The notes below the pieces were generated by a model, which did no database searches, was not told the origin of the DNA, and worked only from the letters and a program-made list of their open reading frames with translations. From assembly GCF_002138415.1 (NCBI RefSeq), contig NZ_CP015612.1, forward strand, positions 1,032,001-1,096,000: 64,000 nucleotides of DNA, given 5' to 3'. Numbering within the stretch: position 1 is the stretch's first letter; every line of letters starts with the position of its first letter. The stretch is from Stenotrophomonas maltophilia (GTDB lineage: Bacteria; Pseudomonadota; Gammaproteobacteria; Xanthomonadales; Xanthomonadaceae). Shown one piece after another: positions 26,913 to 34,174 of this stretch. The position numbers were made by a program, and so were the translations under genes.

Positions 26913-27394
26913 TGCAGGGCTCCGCCGGCGGCGCGGTAGGCCACGCGCAGTGTTTCCAGCGCATGTTCCTTCTGCCCATAGCCGGCACCGGGCAGCGACG
27001 CCCAGATCCGCCGTGCCGCGCTGACGGCGGCATCGAAACGTCCCAGCCGGATCAGCTCGTAGGCCCCGCACTGCCTAAGCAGGGCGACCGCCGCGCGATC
27101 CTGCGAGACCGGGCCGAAATCGGGCAGGCCGAGGCGCGCGCGCAGGTCGTCCCAGGTGCTGCGAAGAAACTGGTAGCGGCCGGCGGCGCTGGATTTGATG
27201 CCATAGCGTGGCAGCGACACCAGCACGCGGGGATGGTCGTGGTAGTCGTTGAACAGTTGGCCTCCGACGATCACGTCGTAGCCACGGTCACGCGAGCGCT
27301 GGCTGGGGATGTCGGTGCCTTCGGACACGGCCAGCATGTCCAGGAATGCGACCACATTGGCGCCGCCGAGGGCGCTGGCTGCGGCGGCCGTCAT
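26909..27394 (-). CDS. Endolysin, lambda R-type lytic transglycosylase
   Basis: The 161-aa enzyme closely follows phage lambda R (GH104): FLDMLAVSEGTDIPSQ with catalytic-type Glu25, GYDVIVGGQLFNDYHDHPR, AAGRYQFLRSTWDDL and IWASLPGAGYGQ. It cleaves peptidoglycan glycan strands to release particles. No signal peptide is seen, so export depends on a holin, for which the overlapping upstream gene is the candidate. Confidence 0.92.
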   Translation of the reverse strand: MTAAAASALGGANVVAFLDMLAVSEGTDIPSQRSRDRGYDVIVGGQLFNDYHDHPRVLVSLPRYGIKSSAAGRYQFLRSTWDDLRARLGLPDFGPVSQDRAAVALLRQCGAYELIRLGRFDAAVSAARRIWASLPGAGYGQKEHALETLRVAYRAAGGALQ

Positions 27395-27741
27395 GCGGCG
27401 GCTCCCGGCTGCTTGCGCACCAGCGCGAGCAGCGCATCTATCTGCACGCTCTGCTGGACGATCTGTGCGCGCAGGGCGCTGACCTCGCCGCGCAGCTGGC
27501 CGATCTCCTGTGCCATTGCCTCGCGTTCGTGCATCAGGCCGTCGGCGCGGGTGCGTTCGGCGGCAAGCTGCTCCTGCAGGGTGCGCAGCGTGTTGCTGGT
27601 GGCTTCGTCGGCGGTACGGTCGACCTTGGCCGACGACAACCATTGGCGCAGCCACAGCGATACCGCGATCAGCACGCCCGAGGTTCCCCCCAGGTACTTG
27701 GCCCAGTCCGGTACACCGGCCAACAGGTCACTTTCGTTCAT
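27391..27741 (-). CDS. Membrane protein with coiled coil, putative holin
   Basis: This 116-aa protein has one hydrophobic segment (YLGGTSGVLIAVSLWL) followed by a long charged coiled coil (TLRTLQEQLAAERTRADGLM, EIGQLRGEVSALRAQIVQQS). It overlaps the endolysin gene by four bases and is the only membrane protein before it, hence the holin call. The single segment and coiled coil are unusual for a holin. Confidence 0.5.
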   Translation of the reverse strand: MNESDLLAGVPDWAKYLGGTSGVLIAVSLWLRQWLSSAKVDRTADEATSNTLRTLQEQLAAERTRADGLMHEREAMAQEIGQLRGEVSALRAQIVQQSVQIDALLALVRKQPGAAA

Positions 27742-28187
27742 GCGCGTGCGTATCCCTTGAGCAGGGCCGGGTGGACGGCCGGTGGCGGCGCGGAACGCGC
27801 GCCGCGCAGGGCACGCTTGATGGTGGTCTGCGAGACACCGAACTCACGTGCAACATGTTCGCGCGGCATGCCGCTGGCCACGGCACGCGCGATCTGATCG
27901 CGGCGTTCGTGCGCGCCGGCGGCAAAGCAGGAGGCCAGGAACAGCAGCTCGCCACCGAAATGCGCGACCAGCCGCTGGGCGACGTCGTGGCCGAGGATGT
28001 CGATCAGGCGATGCTGATCAGGCAGGGTGGATGGAACGTAGACGATGACGCGGTGGCGGCCGGTGGTGCTGGAGGTGGTCGGCGGCCATGCACGCACCAG
28101 CGTGAGGGCTGCGGATTCGCCGATGACCTCGGCCAGGGTCTGGATGCTGTCGGGCAGGGCGTTCATGAAGGATGTCGTCAGTGGCAT
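27738..28187 (-). CDS. Mor/C-family transcription activator of the tailocin
   Basis: The 149-aa protein has a C-terminal helix-turn-helix (IARAVASGMPREHVAREFGV, SQTTIKRALRG) and a central GELLFLASCFAAGAHERRDQ, the pattern of phage Mu Mor/C activators. In Mu such proteins switch on middle/late operons. Being first gene of the lysis-tail operon, it probably activates or sustains tail expression, the role PrtN has for R-pyocins. ATG 28187 follows GTGGAGATCA. A 21-bp motif at 28218 lies 30 bp upstream. Confidence 0.78.
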   Translation of the reverse strand: MPLTTSFMNALPDSIQTLAEVIGESAALTLVRAWPPTTSSTTGRHRVIVYVPSTLPDQHRLIDILGHDVAQRLVAHFGGELLFLASCFAAGAHERRDQIARAVASGMPREHVAREFGVSQTTIKRALRGARSAPPPAVHPALLKGYARA

Positions 28188-28217
28188 TGATCTCCACTGT
28201 TGCCATCCCGCCCCTTC

Positions 28218-28238
28218 AGTCAACACCTTTCATCTACT
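28218..28238 (-). promoter_or_regulatory. 21-bp repeated motif upstream of the Mor-like gene
   Basis: AGTAGATGAAAGGTGTTGACT (minus strand) is identical to the sequence at 30032-30052. No good -10 box stands 16-18 bp downstream here, so it may be an activator or repressor site rather than a plain -35. The rest of 28188-28476 holds no gene that I can support. Confidence 0.6.
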
Positions 28239-28471
28239 TTCGGTTGTGTGTGCTGAAGACATTCATCGGCGCCGCGAGGACGGGTGAGGAGTGCTGCAGG
28301 GCGCGGTGTGATGCCTTGCAGCCGCTGGCTGTTGCCACCGATGTTTTCCCCTCCTTTCGTACTCGTGGTCCTCACAAGGCGGAAGGAAGAGCAGATCAAG
28401 GAGATGCGGCAGGTACAGGGTGAGGACGACGCCCCGTGGGCCGTCCTCATGCAGGCGAGCGGGCCCTGAAA

Positions 28472-28500
28472 CGAAAAAGCCCCGGACGATGCCGGGGCTT
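28472..28500 (-). terminator. Rho-independent terminator of the early module
   Basis: Read on the minus strand, AAGCCCCGG and CCGGGGCTT (28492-28500 and 28477-28485) form a 9-bp stem with a 6-base loop, followed by a T run (28474-28478). It lies 22 bp past the stop of the 127-aa gene and separates the early module from the Mor-tail operon. Confidence 0.88.
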
Positions 28501-28522
28501 CAGGACTGCAGGTGGAGCTGGA

Positions 28523-28906
28523 TCAAAGGTCGAACACCAGGTTGCCGCCGGTCTTGCGCGGGATGTAGCCCGCGTCGCGCAGCCAGCGGGCGGCATTGAC
28601 CTGGTCCATGCGCTTGACCGGGAAGCGGTTGGCGAACATCAGGAAACGCGCCACGGTGATCGACTCGCCCTTGCCCTTCAAGGCAGCGAGGGTTTCGGTG
28701 AACCACGGCGCGGGCGGCTGCTGGCTGCCGGGGCGTGCGGCGGTCCGTGCCTGCCTGGCGCTGCCGGCGTCGCTCTGGGCGTTGGCCTGCGAGCACAGCG
28801 AGATGAAGATCGCGTCCAGGCTCACGGTGTCCTTGCCGCCCTTGGGCTGGGACTTGAACAACTCGATGGCCTTCAGGCGCGTCGACGTGAACTGTTCGAC
28901 CTCCAT
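28523..28906 (-). CDS. Conserved-looking hypothetical protein, 127 aa
   Basis: The protein begins MEVEQFTSTRLKAIELFKSQ after a good GAGG-type leader. It has a disordered middle (SARQARTAARPGSQQPPAP) and a winged-helix-like C-terminus (ITVARFLMFANRFPVKRMDQ, AARWLRDAGYIPRKTGGNLV). The C-terminal part could bind DNA. It is followed by a strong terminator. Confidence 0.65.
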   Translation of the reverse strand: MEVEQFTSTRLKAIELFKSQPKGGKDTVSLDAIFISLCSQANAQSDAGSARQARTAARPGSQQPPAPWFTETLAALKGKGESITVARFLMFANRFPVKRMDQVNAARWLRDAGYIPRKTGGNLVFDL

Positions 28907-29060
28907 GGCATTTCCTCTTTGCGAACGGGGTTGGGGATGCAGGGTGACGACAGGTGTCGTCGGTGATGGGGGACGACCTTACATCATTTTCGCCGACGAT
29001 GGGTCGGAACCTGCGGGCGGGACAGGGTACGCGGCAGGGCAACGCGGCCTTGCTCCAGGC

Positions 29061-29699
29061 TCAGATCACGCCGCGCGACAGCAGCTGGTCCAGCGTCCTG
29101 CGTACCAGATCGGCCTGGCTACCGTCGTTGCTCACCTCGATGTCGATCAGTTCATCGGGCAGTGGCTGCTCTCTGGTGTGGGTCTGATGGATACCATGGC
29201 CCGGGCGGTTGACGCGGATCACGACACCGCCGCGGCGGCGGATCGCATGTGCTTCATTGGCGAAGCGGACATCAGGTACCAGGCCGCCCGCTGGCAGGCG
29301 TGCGAACAGCGAACGTACCCACAGCTCGGGATGGACGCGATCACGCCCCCATTCGATGCCGGCGGCCTGCATCAGGTGGCGTGGAGTGAATTCAGCCAGC
29401 CAGTCGATGGCGTCCTCCTTGCGGCTGTCCAGTTCACGCAGCGACAACCCGAGGAGGGAGGCGACGAACTGCCGTAGCGGGGCGGCGAAGCTGTCGCAGG
29501 GTAGTGCCAGTGCCGAGGCCAGTCCGTTGGCGAGGGTGTCCTTGCCGGCCCGCCTGCCGCCGGCGATGCCGATATAGAGCGGAGGACGCGCTTGCGGAGC
29601 CGCTCGCAGCGCGATGCTGCCCGGAGCGGGGCCGGTACGGAACGCAGCCAGCGTGTCGGCAATCATGCGATGGCCGCTGTCGAGGGAGGCGGGAATCAT
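29061..29699 (-). CDS. Deoxynucleoside monophosphate kinase-like protein
   Basis: This 212-aa P-loop protein has GIAGGRRAGKDTLANGLASA (Walker A), HLMQAAGIEWGRDRVHPELW and VPDVRFANEAHAIRRRGGVV, the pattern of phage T4 gp1-type dNMP kinases and related adenylate-kinase-fold proteins. Phage enzymes of this type raise dNTP supply for replication, an activity a headless tailocin should not need, so the gene is probably a relic. ATG 29699 is preferred because CAGGAG precedes it by ten bases. Confidence 0.8.
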   Translation of the reverse strand: MIPASLDSGHRMIADTLAAFRTGPAPGSIALRAAPQARPPLYIGIAGGRRAGKDTLANGLASALALPCDSFAAPLRQFVASLLGLSLRELDSRKEDAIDWLAEFTPRHLMQAAGIEWGRDRVHPELWVRSLFARLPAGGLVPDVRFANEAHAIRRRGGVVIRVNRPGHGIHQTHTREQPLPDELIDIEVSNDGSQADLVRRTLDQLLSRGVI

Positions 29700-29739
29700 G
29701 CGGAATCTACTCCTGGGGGAATTCGGCAGTGCGGACGGG

Positions 29740-29967
29740 TCAGGAATCGCGACCGGTCGTGCTGCGCGCGCGCAGGATGCGCTGGGTGATGCGACCACCT
29801 CGGGCAGCCGCCGCGATCGGGTCGAAGCTCAGCATGGCCGAACGTGTACGGCGGCCGGCAGCAAGGTGGTCGCGGATGGTGCGTTCGGAAAGCACCGGTA
29901 CCCGCTGGTGGATCTGCTGCACGGTCAGCTGCTCACCTTCGAAGGCATGCAGTCGGGGACGAGGCAT
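29740..29967 (-). CDS. Small putative DNA-binding protein, 75 aa
   Basis: The basic 75-aa protein has LTVQQIHQRVPVLSERTIRD HLAAG, which reads as a helix-turn-helix, and an Arg-rich C-terminus. It lies directly upstream of the dNMP kinase gene and 65 bp below a copy of the 21-bp motif. It may be a regulator of the module, possibly acting at that motif; no direct evidence. Confidence 0.6.
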   Translation of the reverse strand: MPRPRLHAFEGEQLTVQQIHQRVPVLSERTIRDHLAAGRRTRSAMLSFDPIAAAARGGRITQRILRARSTTGRDS

Positions 29968-30031
29968 GGCGGAAGCGCTCCTGGAAGGTGGCGAAGCCGA
30001 TACGGGACATCTTGCCTCTGTGGGCTGCTCT

Positions 30032-30052
30032 AGTCAACACCTTTCATCTACT
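30032..30052 (-). promoter_or_regulatory. Second copy of the 21-bp motif, with candidate promoter
   Basis: It is identical to 28218-28238. Here its TTGACT end can serve as a -35 box, with CAAGAT as a -10 box 17 bp downstream on the minus strand (30014-30009), upstream of the 75-aa gene. Confidence 0.6.
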
Positions 30053-30124
30053 GTCATCCCAATGGGGCGAGGCGGCACTCAGCGCTGCTGCGGTCGATCT
30101 GATGGCCGTCATGGATTCATGGCA

Positions 30125-32461
30125 TCAGAACGGACCGGCTGCGTGCCCGGCGAGGTTGAGCTTTCGCGGTGGCATCAACCAGACCTTGGCCCGTTCCTTG
30201 CCGACCACCTTCGTGCGCACATCATGGCGCTTGACCACATAGGCGGCGGCCTCGTTGACCTCGCGGCGGTTCGGCTTGTCGATGCCGACCGCGATGACAA
30301 TCTCGGTGGCACGGTACTGTGCGCTCCACTGCACGGCAGGGACGGACCAATCGAAGTAGCGGTCGATCAGCTCGGTGATCGGAGAGATCGGTTCGTGCTC
30401 GCTGTTGGTGGCGTTCAGCGCATCCAGTTCCTCGCTGGACAGGTGCCAGGTCTCGCCGTCGCAGTAGAGCGCATGGGCTTCGGCCCACACCTGCTGCATG
30501 TCGATCCGTGCCGGTTCGCCCAGGCCCACGGCATGCACAGTCCACCAGCGGGTGTTGCCGGTGGCGTCGCGCAGGAAGCGCTCGTCATTCACGCTGGCGA
30601 ACAGGATGGTGCGCCGCGCATAGCGGGATTCCGTGCGCGCATACGGGCGGCGGATCTCGTCGTGGCTGCGTGAGATGAACGACTTCAGCGCAGCGATATC
30701 GGTGCGACGGAACGTGGCGTCGACTTCGCCCAGTTCCACGATCCACTTGGAGATGACCTGTTTGATGCTGTCCTTGTTGGCCGGATCGAGCACCACGCCG
30801 TCGGCGATCAACTGCAGCTCGGCCGGTGCCAGTTGCCGTGCCCAGCGCGTCTTGCCCAGGTTCTGTTTCGAAACGAAGGTCAGCACACCACGCGCTACCA
30901 CGCCGTCCGGCTCAAACGCCGCGGCCACGCCGGAGATCAGCCAGCGACGCATCAGCACTTCCTTCAGGATGCGGCCGTCGGCCATGCGCGTGGGTTGAGC
31001 TTCCTGCACGGTGTCGAAGAACGCCTGCAGGCGGGACTGGCCATCCCAGGGCCGTGAGGTGATCCAGCTGGCGACGGGATTGTACGGATTGGCCTCGGCG
31101 ACCTGGCACAGGTTGGTCTCGAAGCTGGCGATGGCCATGCCGGCGCGGTGCATGCAGTCCATCACTTCACCGGCGGCCACCTCCTTGGCATTGTCGACCG
31201 TGCTCTGCAGCCCCGGGACCAGGATCTCCAGATCCTTGCGGATGACGTTGTAGCGCACGGTGACGCCGGTGCGCCGGCACAGCTCGGCCAGATTGCGCGC
31301 GGTCGGCAGCGGGCGTCCGCGCGCGCCGGTGTCGGGGAACGGAGTAAAGGCATCGAATGCGGACAGGTTGCCGGGTACCTGGTAGCGTGCGCTGGACGAC
31401 GATGGCGCATCCTCTTCCGCAGTGTCTTCCTCGGTAATGGCAGGCGGCCGAGGGAGCAGTTGGGCGCGCACTGCCTCCAGTCCTTCGCGCAGGTGCAGAT
31501 CGTTGAAGTCGGTCGGGCGGTCATCGTCGTCGTGCAGCGCGGCGAACTCGGGCCACACCACGCGCGCGTCGATCTCTGCGGCAGCGCGAGTGGCGTGGGT
31601 GACACCGGGATTGTCCAGCGGTTGCCGGGTCCATCGGTCGTTGTCGGCACAGATGACGAAGTCGGCATCGGGAACCGCGCTGCGCCAGGCACGGGCGACC
31701 GCAGCGAGATTGCCTGCGTCCCAAGCCACCACCACGCACCCGCCCGTGGCCTGGTGGATTGACGCCGCCGTGGCGTAGCCCTCGGCGATGGCGATCGGCT
31801 GTCCAGGCAGCGGCTTGCCAATGACGTGGAAGCAGCCCTGTTTGCGGCCTCCGCTGAGAAAGTCCTTGTCGCGGCCGAGTGCCGGATCCGTGCGCGGAAA
31901 GATCGCCTGCAGCGAGACGATCCGGCCCGTGGCGTTCATCACCGGCACCAGCAGGGCATTGTCGATGTAGCGGAAGACCAGGCCGTCGCTGTTGCGCACC
32001 GGCCATGCCGCCACACGCAGCGCATGCGCGTGGATACTCTTGCGCATCAGGTAGGGATGGTGCACGTCTGCGGGCAGGGCGCGGTTCCACAATACGTTGG
32101 CGGCCTTGGCTGCGGCCTCCTCTCGTTCGCGCTGCTGCCGTTCCCGTTCGGTACGGGCGACTTCCTGGCGTTGCCGGATCGCGCGCTGTTCGGCAGCACT
32201 CAGTGTGGTTTCCGGCTTCGCACACCAGGCATGGCGGCTGCCAGTGCGCCAGCTGCCGAACTCACCGGCCGGCACGTGGTCTCCGAACAACACGGCCCAG
32301 CCATTGCGGGTGCCACGGCGGTCGCCTTCCACATGGAAGCGCACCAGCGTGCCATCGGCGTTGAGTGCGTCGCGGCCACGTGCATCCGGCACGATGCCAT
32401 GCGCGTGCATGGCCTGCAGGAACGCGGGAACGATGTCCTGCGCTGGGTGCGGTGTGTGCAT
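30125..32461 (-). CDS. VapE-like primase/helicase protein with Toprim-type N-terminus
   Basis: This 778-aa protein has an N-terminal zinc-less primase region with a Toprim-like core (PIAIAEGYATAASIHQATGG, VVVAWDAGNL, DADFVICADNDRW). The C-terminal helicase is of the virulence-associated E type (ARGVLTFVSKQNLGKTRWAR as Walker A, KQVISKWIVELGEVDATFRR as Walker B region, ILFASVNDERFLRDATGNTR). Such proteins start phage or satellite replication. Its presence beside a headless tail suggests descent from a replicating prophage or satellite. ATG 32461 follows AAGGGG; a longer reading to 32635 is Arg/Pro-rich and unlikely. Confidence 0.85.
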   Translation of the reverse strand: MHTPHPAQDIVPAFLQAMHAHGIVPDARGRDALNADGTLVRFHVEGDRRGTRNGWAVLFGDHVPAGEFGSWRTGSRHAWCAKPETTLSAAEQRAIRQRQEVARTERERQQREREEAAAKAANVLWNRALPADVHHPYLMRKSIHAHALRVAAWPVRNSDGLVFRYIDNALLVPVMNATGRIVSLQAIFPRTDPALGRDKDFLSGGRKQGCFHVIGKPLPGQPIAIAEGYATAASIHQATGGCVVVAWDAGNLAAVARAWRSAVPDADFVICADNDRWTRQPLDNPGVTHATRAAAEIDARVVWPEFAALHDDDDRPTDFNDLHLREGLEAVRAQLLPRPPAITEEDTAEEDAPSSSSARYQVPGNLSAFDAFTPFPDTGARGRPLPTARNLAELCRRTGVTVRYNVIRKDLEILVPGLQSTVDNAKEVAAGEVMDCMHRAGMAIASFETNLCQVAEANPYNPVASWITSRPWDGQSRLQAFFDTVQEAQPTRMADGRILKEVLMRRWLISGVAAAFEPDGVVARGVLTFVSKQNLGKTRWARQLAPAELQLIADGVVLDPANKDSIKQVISKWIVELGEVDATFRRTDIAALKSFISRSHDEIRRPYARTESRYARRTILFASVNDERFLRDATGNTRWWTVHAVGLGEPARIDMQQVWAEAHALYCDGETWHLSSEELDALNATNSEHEPISPITELIDRYFDWSVPAVQWSAQYRATEIVIAVGIDKPNRREVNEAAAYVVKRHDVRTKVVGKERAKVWLMPPRKLNLAGHAAGPF

Positions 32462-32603
32462 TCGACGGGGCCCCTTGGAACGTGGATCGGTCCACCGCAG
32501 CGGGTAGTGGCCAATGCGCTGTGCAATGCCTGCCGTATGCCGGCCACGCGACGGCGGACCAGCGCGACGTGGCCAGGGCAAGGTGGAGGGAGATGACGTG
32601 ATC

Positions 32604-32626
32604 ATGGTGTCGCAAAGTGACACCAT
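32604..32626. promoter_or_regulatory. 23-bp operator-like palindrome upstream of the VapE-like gene
   Basis: ATGGTGTC (32604-32611) and GACACCAT (32619-32626) are perfectly complementary around a 7-base centre. A partial copy of the 21-bp motif core (CAACACCTTCCA, 32630-32641) lies beside it. The gene-free stretch 32462-32834 is a divergent control region. Confidence 0.6.
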
Positions 32627-32834
32627 TTGCAACACCTTCCAGCACCTTGCATCCCTGATCCGGATGAAAACTGTCAGCGGGCGATGGATCTGCGATGACG
32701 TGCGCAGATCGTCGCCTGCGCGACGTTGCGTCGCAGTTGGCGAGAACCGCTTTTCCGATGATGCGATCGCCGTCAGAGACGGCCCTTCGTTTCAATCCAC
32801 CGCCCCTCGGGGCACCCATGCACAAGGAGCCTGC

Positions 32835-32936
32835 ATGCCTGAAATCCATTGCAACTGCGAACGCCGATCCGATGCCGAGCCCGCGTTTTCCACTGTCGTC
32901 GCGGCGTTCTCAATCGGTGCGACCACCCCCCGATAA
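32835..32936 (+). CDS. Very small ORF (33 aa) with CxC motif
   Basis: MPEIHCNCERRSDAEPAFST begins after a strong AAGGAG ribosome-binding site six bases upstream, and ends GATTPR before TAA. It is divergent from the VapE-like gene and runs 12 bp upstream of the next + strand gene. Length alone makes it doubtful; the ribosome-binding site is the main support. Confidence 0.4.
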   Translation: MPEIHCNCERRSDAEPAFSTVVAAFSIGATTPR

Positions 32937-32948
32937 AATACAGCTGGC

Positions 32949-33173
32949 ATGACGGACACCATCGACGAAGCGCAGGAATTTGAAGCGCGCCATCTGCAAC
33001 GCGCATTGGCCCGGCACGCAACGCGGGCCAGCAACGTTGCTCCTCTCTCACCCATTGGGGAATGCCACAACCCGGACTGCAGCGAAGTCTTCGACAACGA
33101 TCCGGCCAGGCTGTTCTGTGGGCCTGCCTGTGCCGAGCGTTTCGAAGCCATCCATCAACACCGCAACGCATAG
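32949..33173 (+). CDS. Small zinc-finger-like protein, 74 aa
   Basis: The protein has a Cys4 arrangement, ECHNPDCSEVFDNDPARLFC GPAC, fitting a small zinc ribbon, with a helical N-terminus (QEFEARHLQRALARHATRAS). Phage-encoded small zinc-finger proteins often regulate transcription or host functions, but the family is not identified. It is the probable first full gene of a divergent + strand unit with 33185-33439. Confidence 0.6.
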   Translation: MTDTIDEAQEFEARHLQRALARHATRASNVAPLSPIGECHNPDCSEVFDNDPARLFCGPACAERFEAIHQHRNA

Positions 33174-33184
33174 GAACAGGGGAC

Positions 33185-33439
33185 ATGTCTCTGAACAGCA
33201 ACGACGCTGGCTTCACCGAACGCATCGCCGGATTGTCGGCCGAGCTCGCCGTGCTGGTGAGCCTGGTGGAGAACCACATCCTTCTGCAGTTGGCCGACCT
33301 GGCCGATTCGGGTGATGTGGATGCACAGGAGCGATTCGCGGTGGCCGATCCGGAACGCTGGTTGGAGAACGCCCGCAACAGCCTGCAGGCGGGCGTCATG
33401 TTCCTGGAACGTGCGGTGCAGCAGCCCGCGCGGTTCTAG
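33185..33439 (+). CDS. Small helical hypothetical protein, 84 aa
   Basis: MSLNSNDAGFTERIAGLSAE starts after AGGGGAC, 11 bp past the zinc-finger gene. The rest is helical and acidic (LVENHILLQLADLADSGDVD, ERWLENARNSLQAGVMFLER). Coupled spacing supports one operon. No function is apparent. Confidence 0.6.
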   Translation: MSLNSNDAGFTERIAGLSAELAVLVSLVENHILLQLADLADSGDVDAQERFAVADPERWLENARNSLQAGVMFLERAVQQPARF

Positions 33440-33450
33440 CAATGCGATGC

Positions 33451-33487
33451 GGGGACGGAAGGGGCCGTAAGGTCGCCTTCCGTCCCC
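33451..33487. repeat. 12-bp palindrome with GGGGACGGA head
   Basis: GGGGACGGAAGG (33451-33462) and CCTTCCGTCCCC (33476-33487) are perfectly complementary. It shares the GGGGACGGA head with the longer palindromes at 45221 and 62093 and marks the right end of the tailocin-linked module. Confidence 0.65.
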
Positions 33488-33598
33488 CCTGGGGCCATGG
33501 AGAGCGCCTGCGTCCGAGGCTGCGTCATAACGTCGCACCATCTTTCTGGAAACCCTGAACATCGTCCAAGGTTGGTCATCCCCCCGTAGAATGGGGGT

Positions 33599-34045
33599 GT
33601 GCGTCGTTCTGTCCTCCACCGCCGGTTCCAGGTCCTGGCATGGCTTGCCATGCTGCTGGTGCTGCTCGCCCCATTGGTGAGCCGCTGGCTGGCGCATGGC
33701 CACGTTGCGACCACCGCGCCGGTGGCAGCCATGAATCACGCGATGCACGCAGAGCATGCGCAGCACGCGATGGAAGGGCACCACGACCATCACGCGATGG
33801 CAATGCAGCACGGGGAATCGAAAGCGAAGCCGGCTGCCGATCCACACGCCGACCATGAGATGGGTGTGGACTGCGATTACTGCCTGATCGCTGCGCGGCT
33901 GATCACCCTGCTGGTGGCGGCATTGCTGCTGTTGGCGCCGATGGCACAGGTGTGCCGCGCGCTGCGCGGTGCGGTGGGGGCGCTGCCGCAACCAATCAGC
34001 GGCACATTGGGAGCGCGCGGGCCACCGGCCTTCATGGCCGCCTGA
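33599..34045 (+). CDS. DUF2946-type His/Met-rich membrane protein
   Basis: The 148-aa protein has an N-terminal hydrophobic segment (VLAWLAMLLVLLAPLVSRWL), then a metal-ligand-rich stretch (MNHAMHAEHAQHAMEGHHDH), then the motif GVDCDYCLIAARLITLLVAA with a second hydrophobic segment. CxxC plus His/Met richness suggests copper binding; DUF2946 genes commonly neighbour copper or TonB receptor genes. GTG 33599 is used as the start. It is upstream of, and probably cotranscribed with, the TonB receptor. Confidence 0.78.
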   Translation: MRRSVLHRRFQVLAWLAMLLVLLAPLVSRWLAHGHVATTAPVAAMNHAMHAEHAQHAMEGHHDHHAMAMQHGESKAKPAADPHADHEMGVDCDYCLIAARLITLLVAALLLLAPMAQVCRALRGAVGALPQPISGTLGARGPPAFMAA

Positions 34046-34174
34046 GCCGCACGCGCGTTGCATTGAACGTTTTTCCATGAGGTTGCCGGCCACCGCCGGC
34101 GCCCGCACGCGCGTGTTTGTCCCTTTCTGATTGCTGCCCTGCCACTGCGGGGTGGCCTTGCATGCCGTGAACAA

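Larger units (their letters stand above)
14357..33439 (-). mobile_element. Maltocin-like tailocin (headless P2-type contractile tail) with attached early module
   Basis: From 28187 down to 14357 the minus strand encodes an activator, lysis proteins and all main parts of a contractile tail, with many 4-base overlaps. The structural order V-W-J-I-H-G-FI-FII-E/E'-T-U-X-D matches R-type pyocins of Pseudomonas, including X lying between U and D (in phage P2, X is elsewhere). No portal, scaffold, capsid, terminase, integrase or C1-like repressor gene can be found. S. maltophilia is known to make R-type tail bacteriocins (maltocins). The upstream module (28472-33439: VapE-like protein, dNMP kinase, HTH-like and small ORFs) is assigned here because of a shared 21-bp promoter motif. 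The outer limits are inferred. Confidence 0.85.

Noticed and set aside
28477..28500. CRISPR or small-RNA interpretation of the hairpin
   Set aside because: It is a single GC stem followed by T's on the minus strand, fully explained as a terminator.
32773..33399. 208-aa minus-strand ORF across the early module
   Set aside because: It is the shadow of the + strand genes at 32949 and 33185, with Arg/Ser-rich composition and no ribosome-binding site.
14290..33600. LexA/SOS box controlling the tailocin
   Set aside because: Looked for Xanthomonas-type LexA boxes before the Mor-like and VapE-like genes and found no convincing match by eye.
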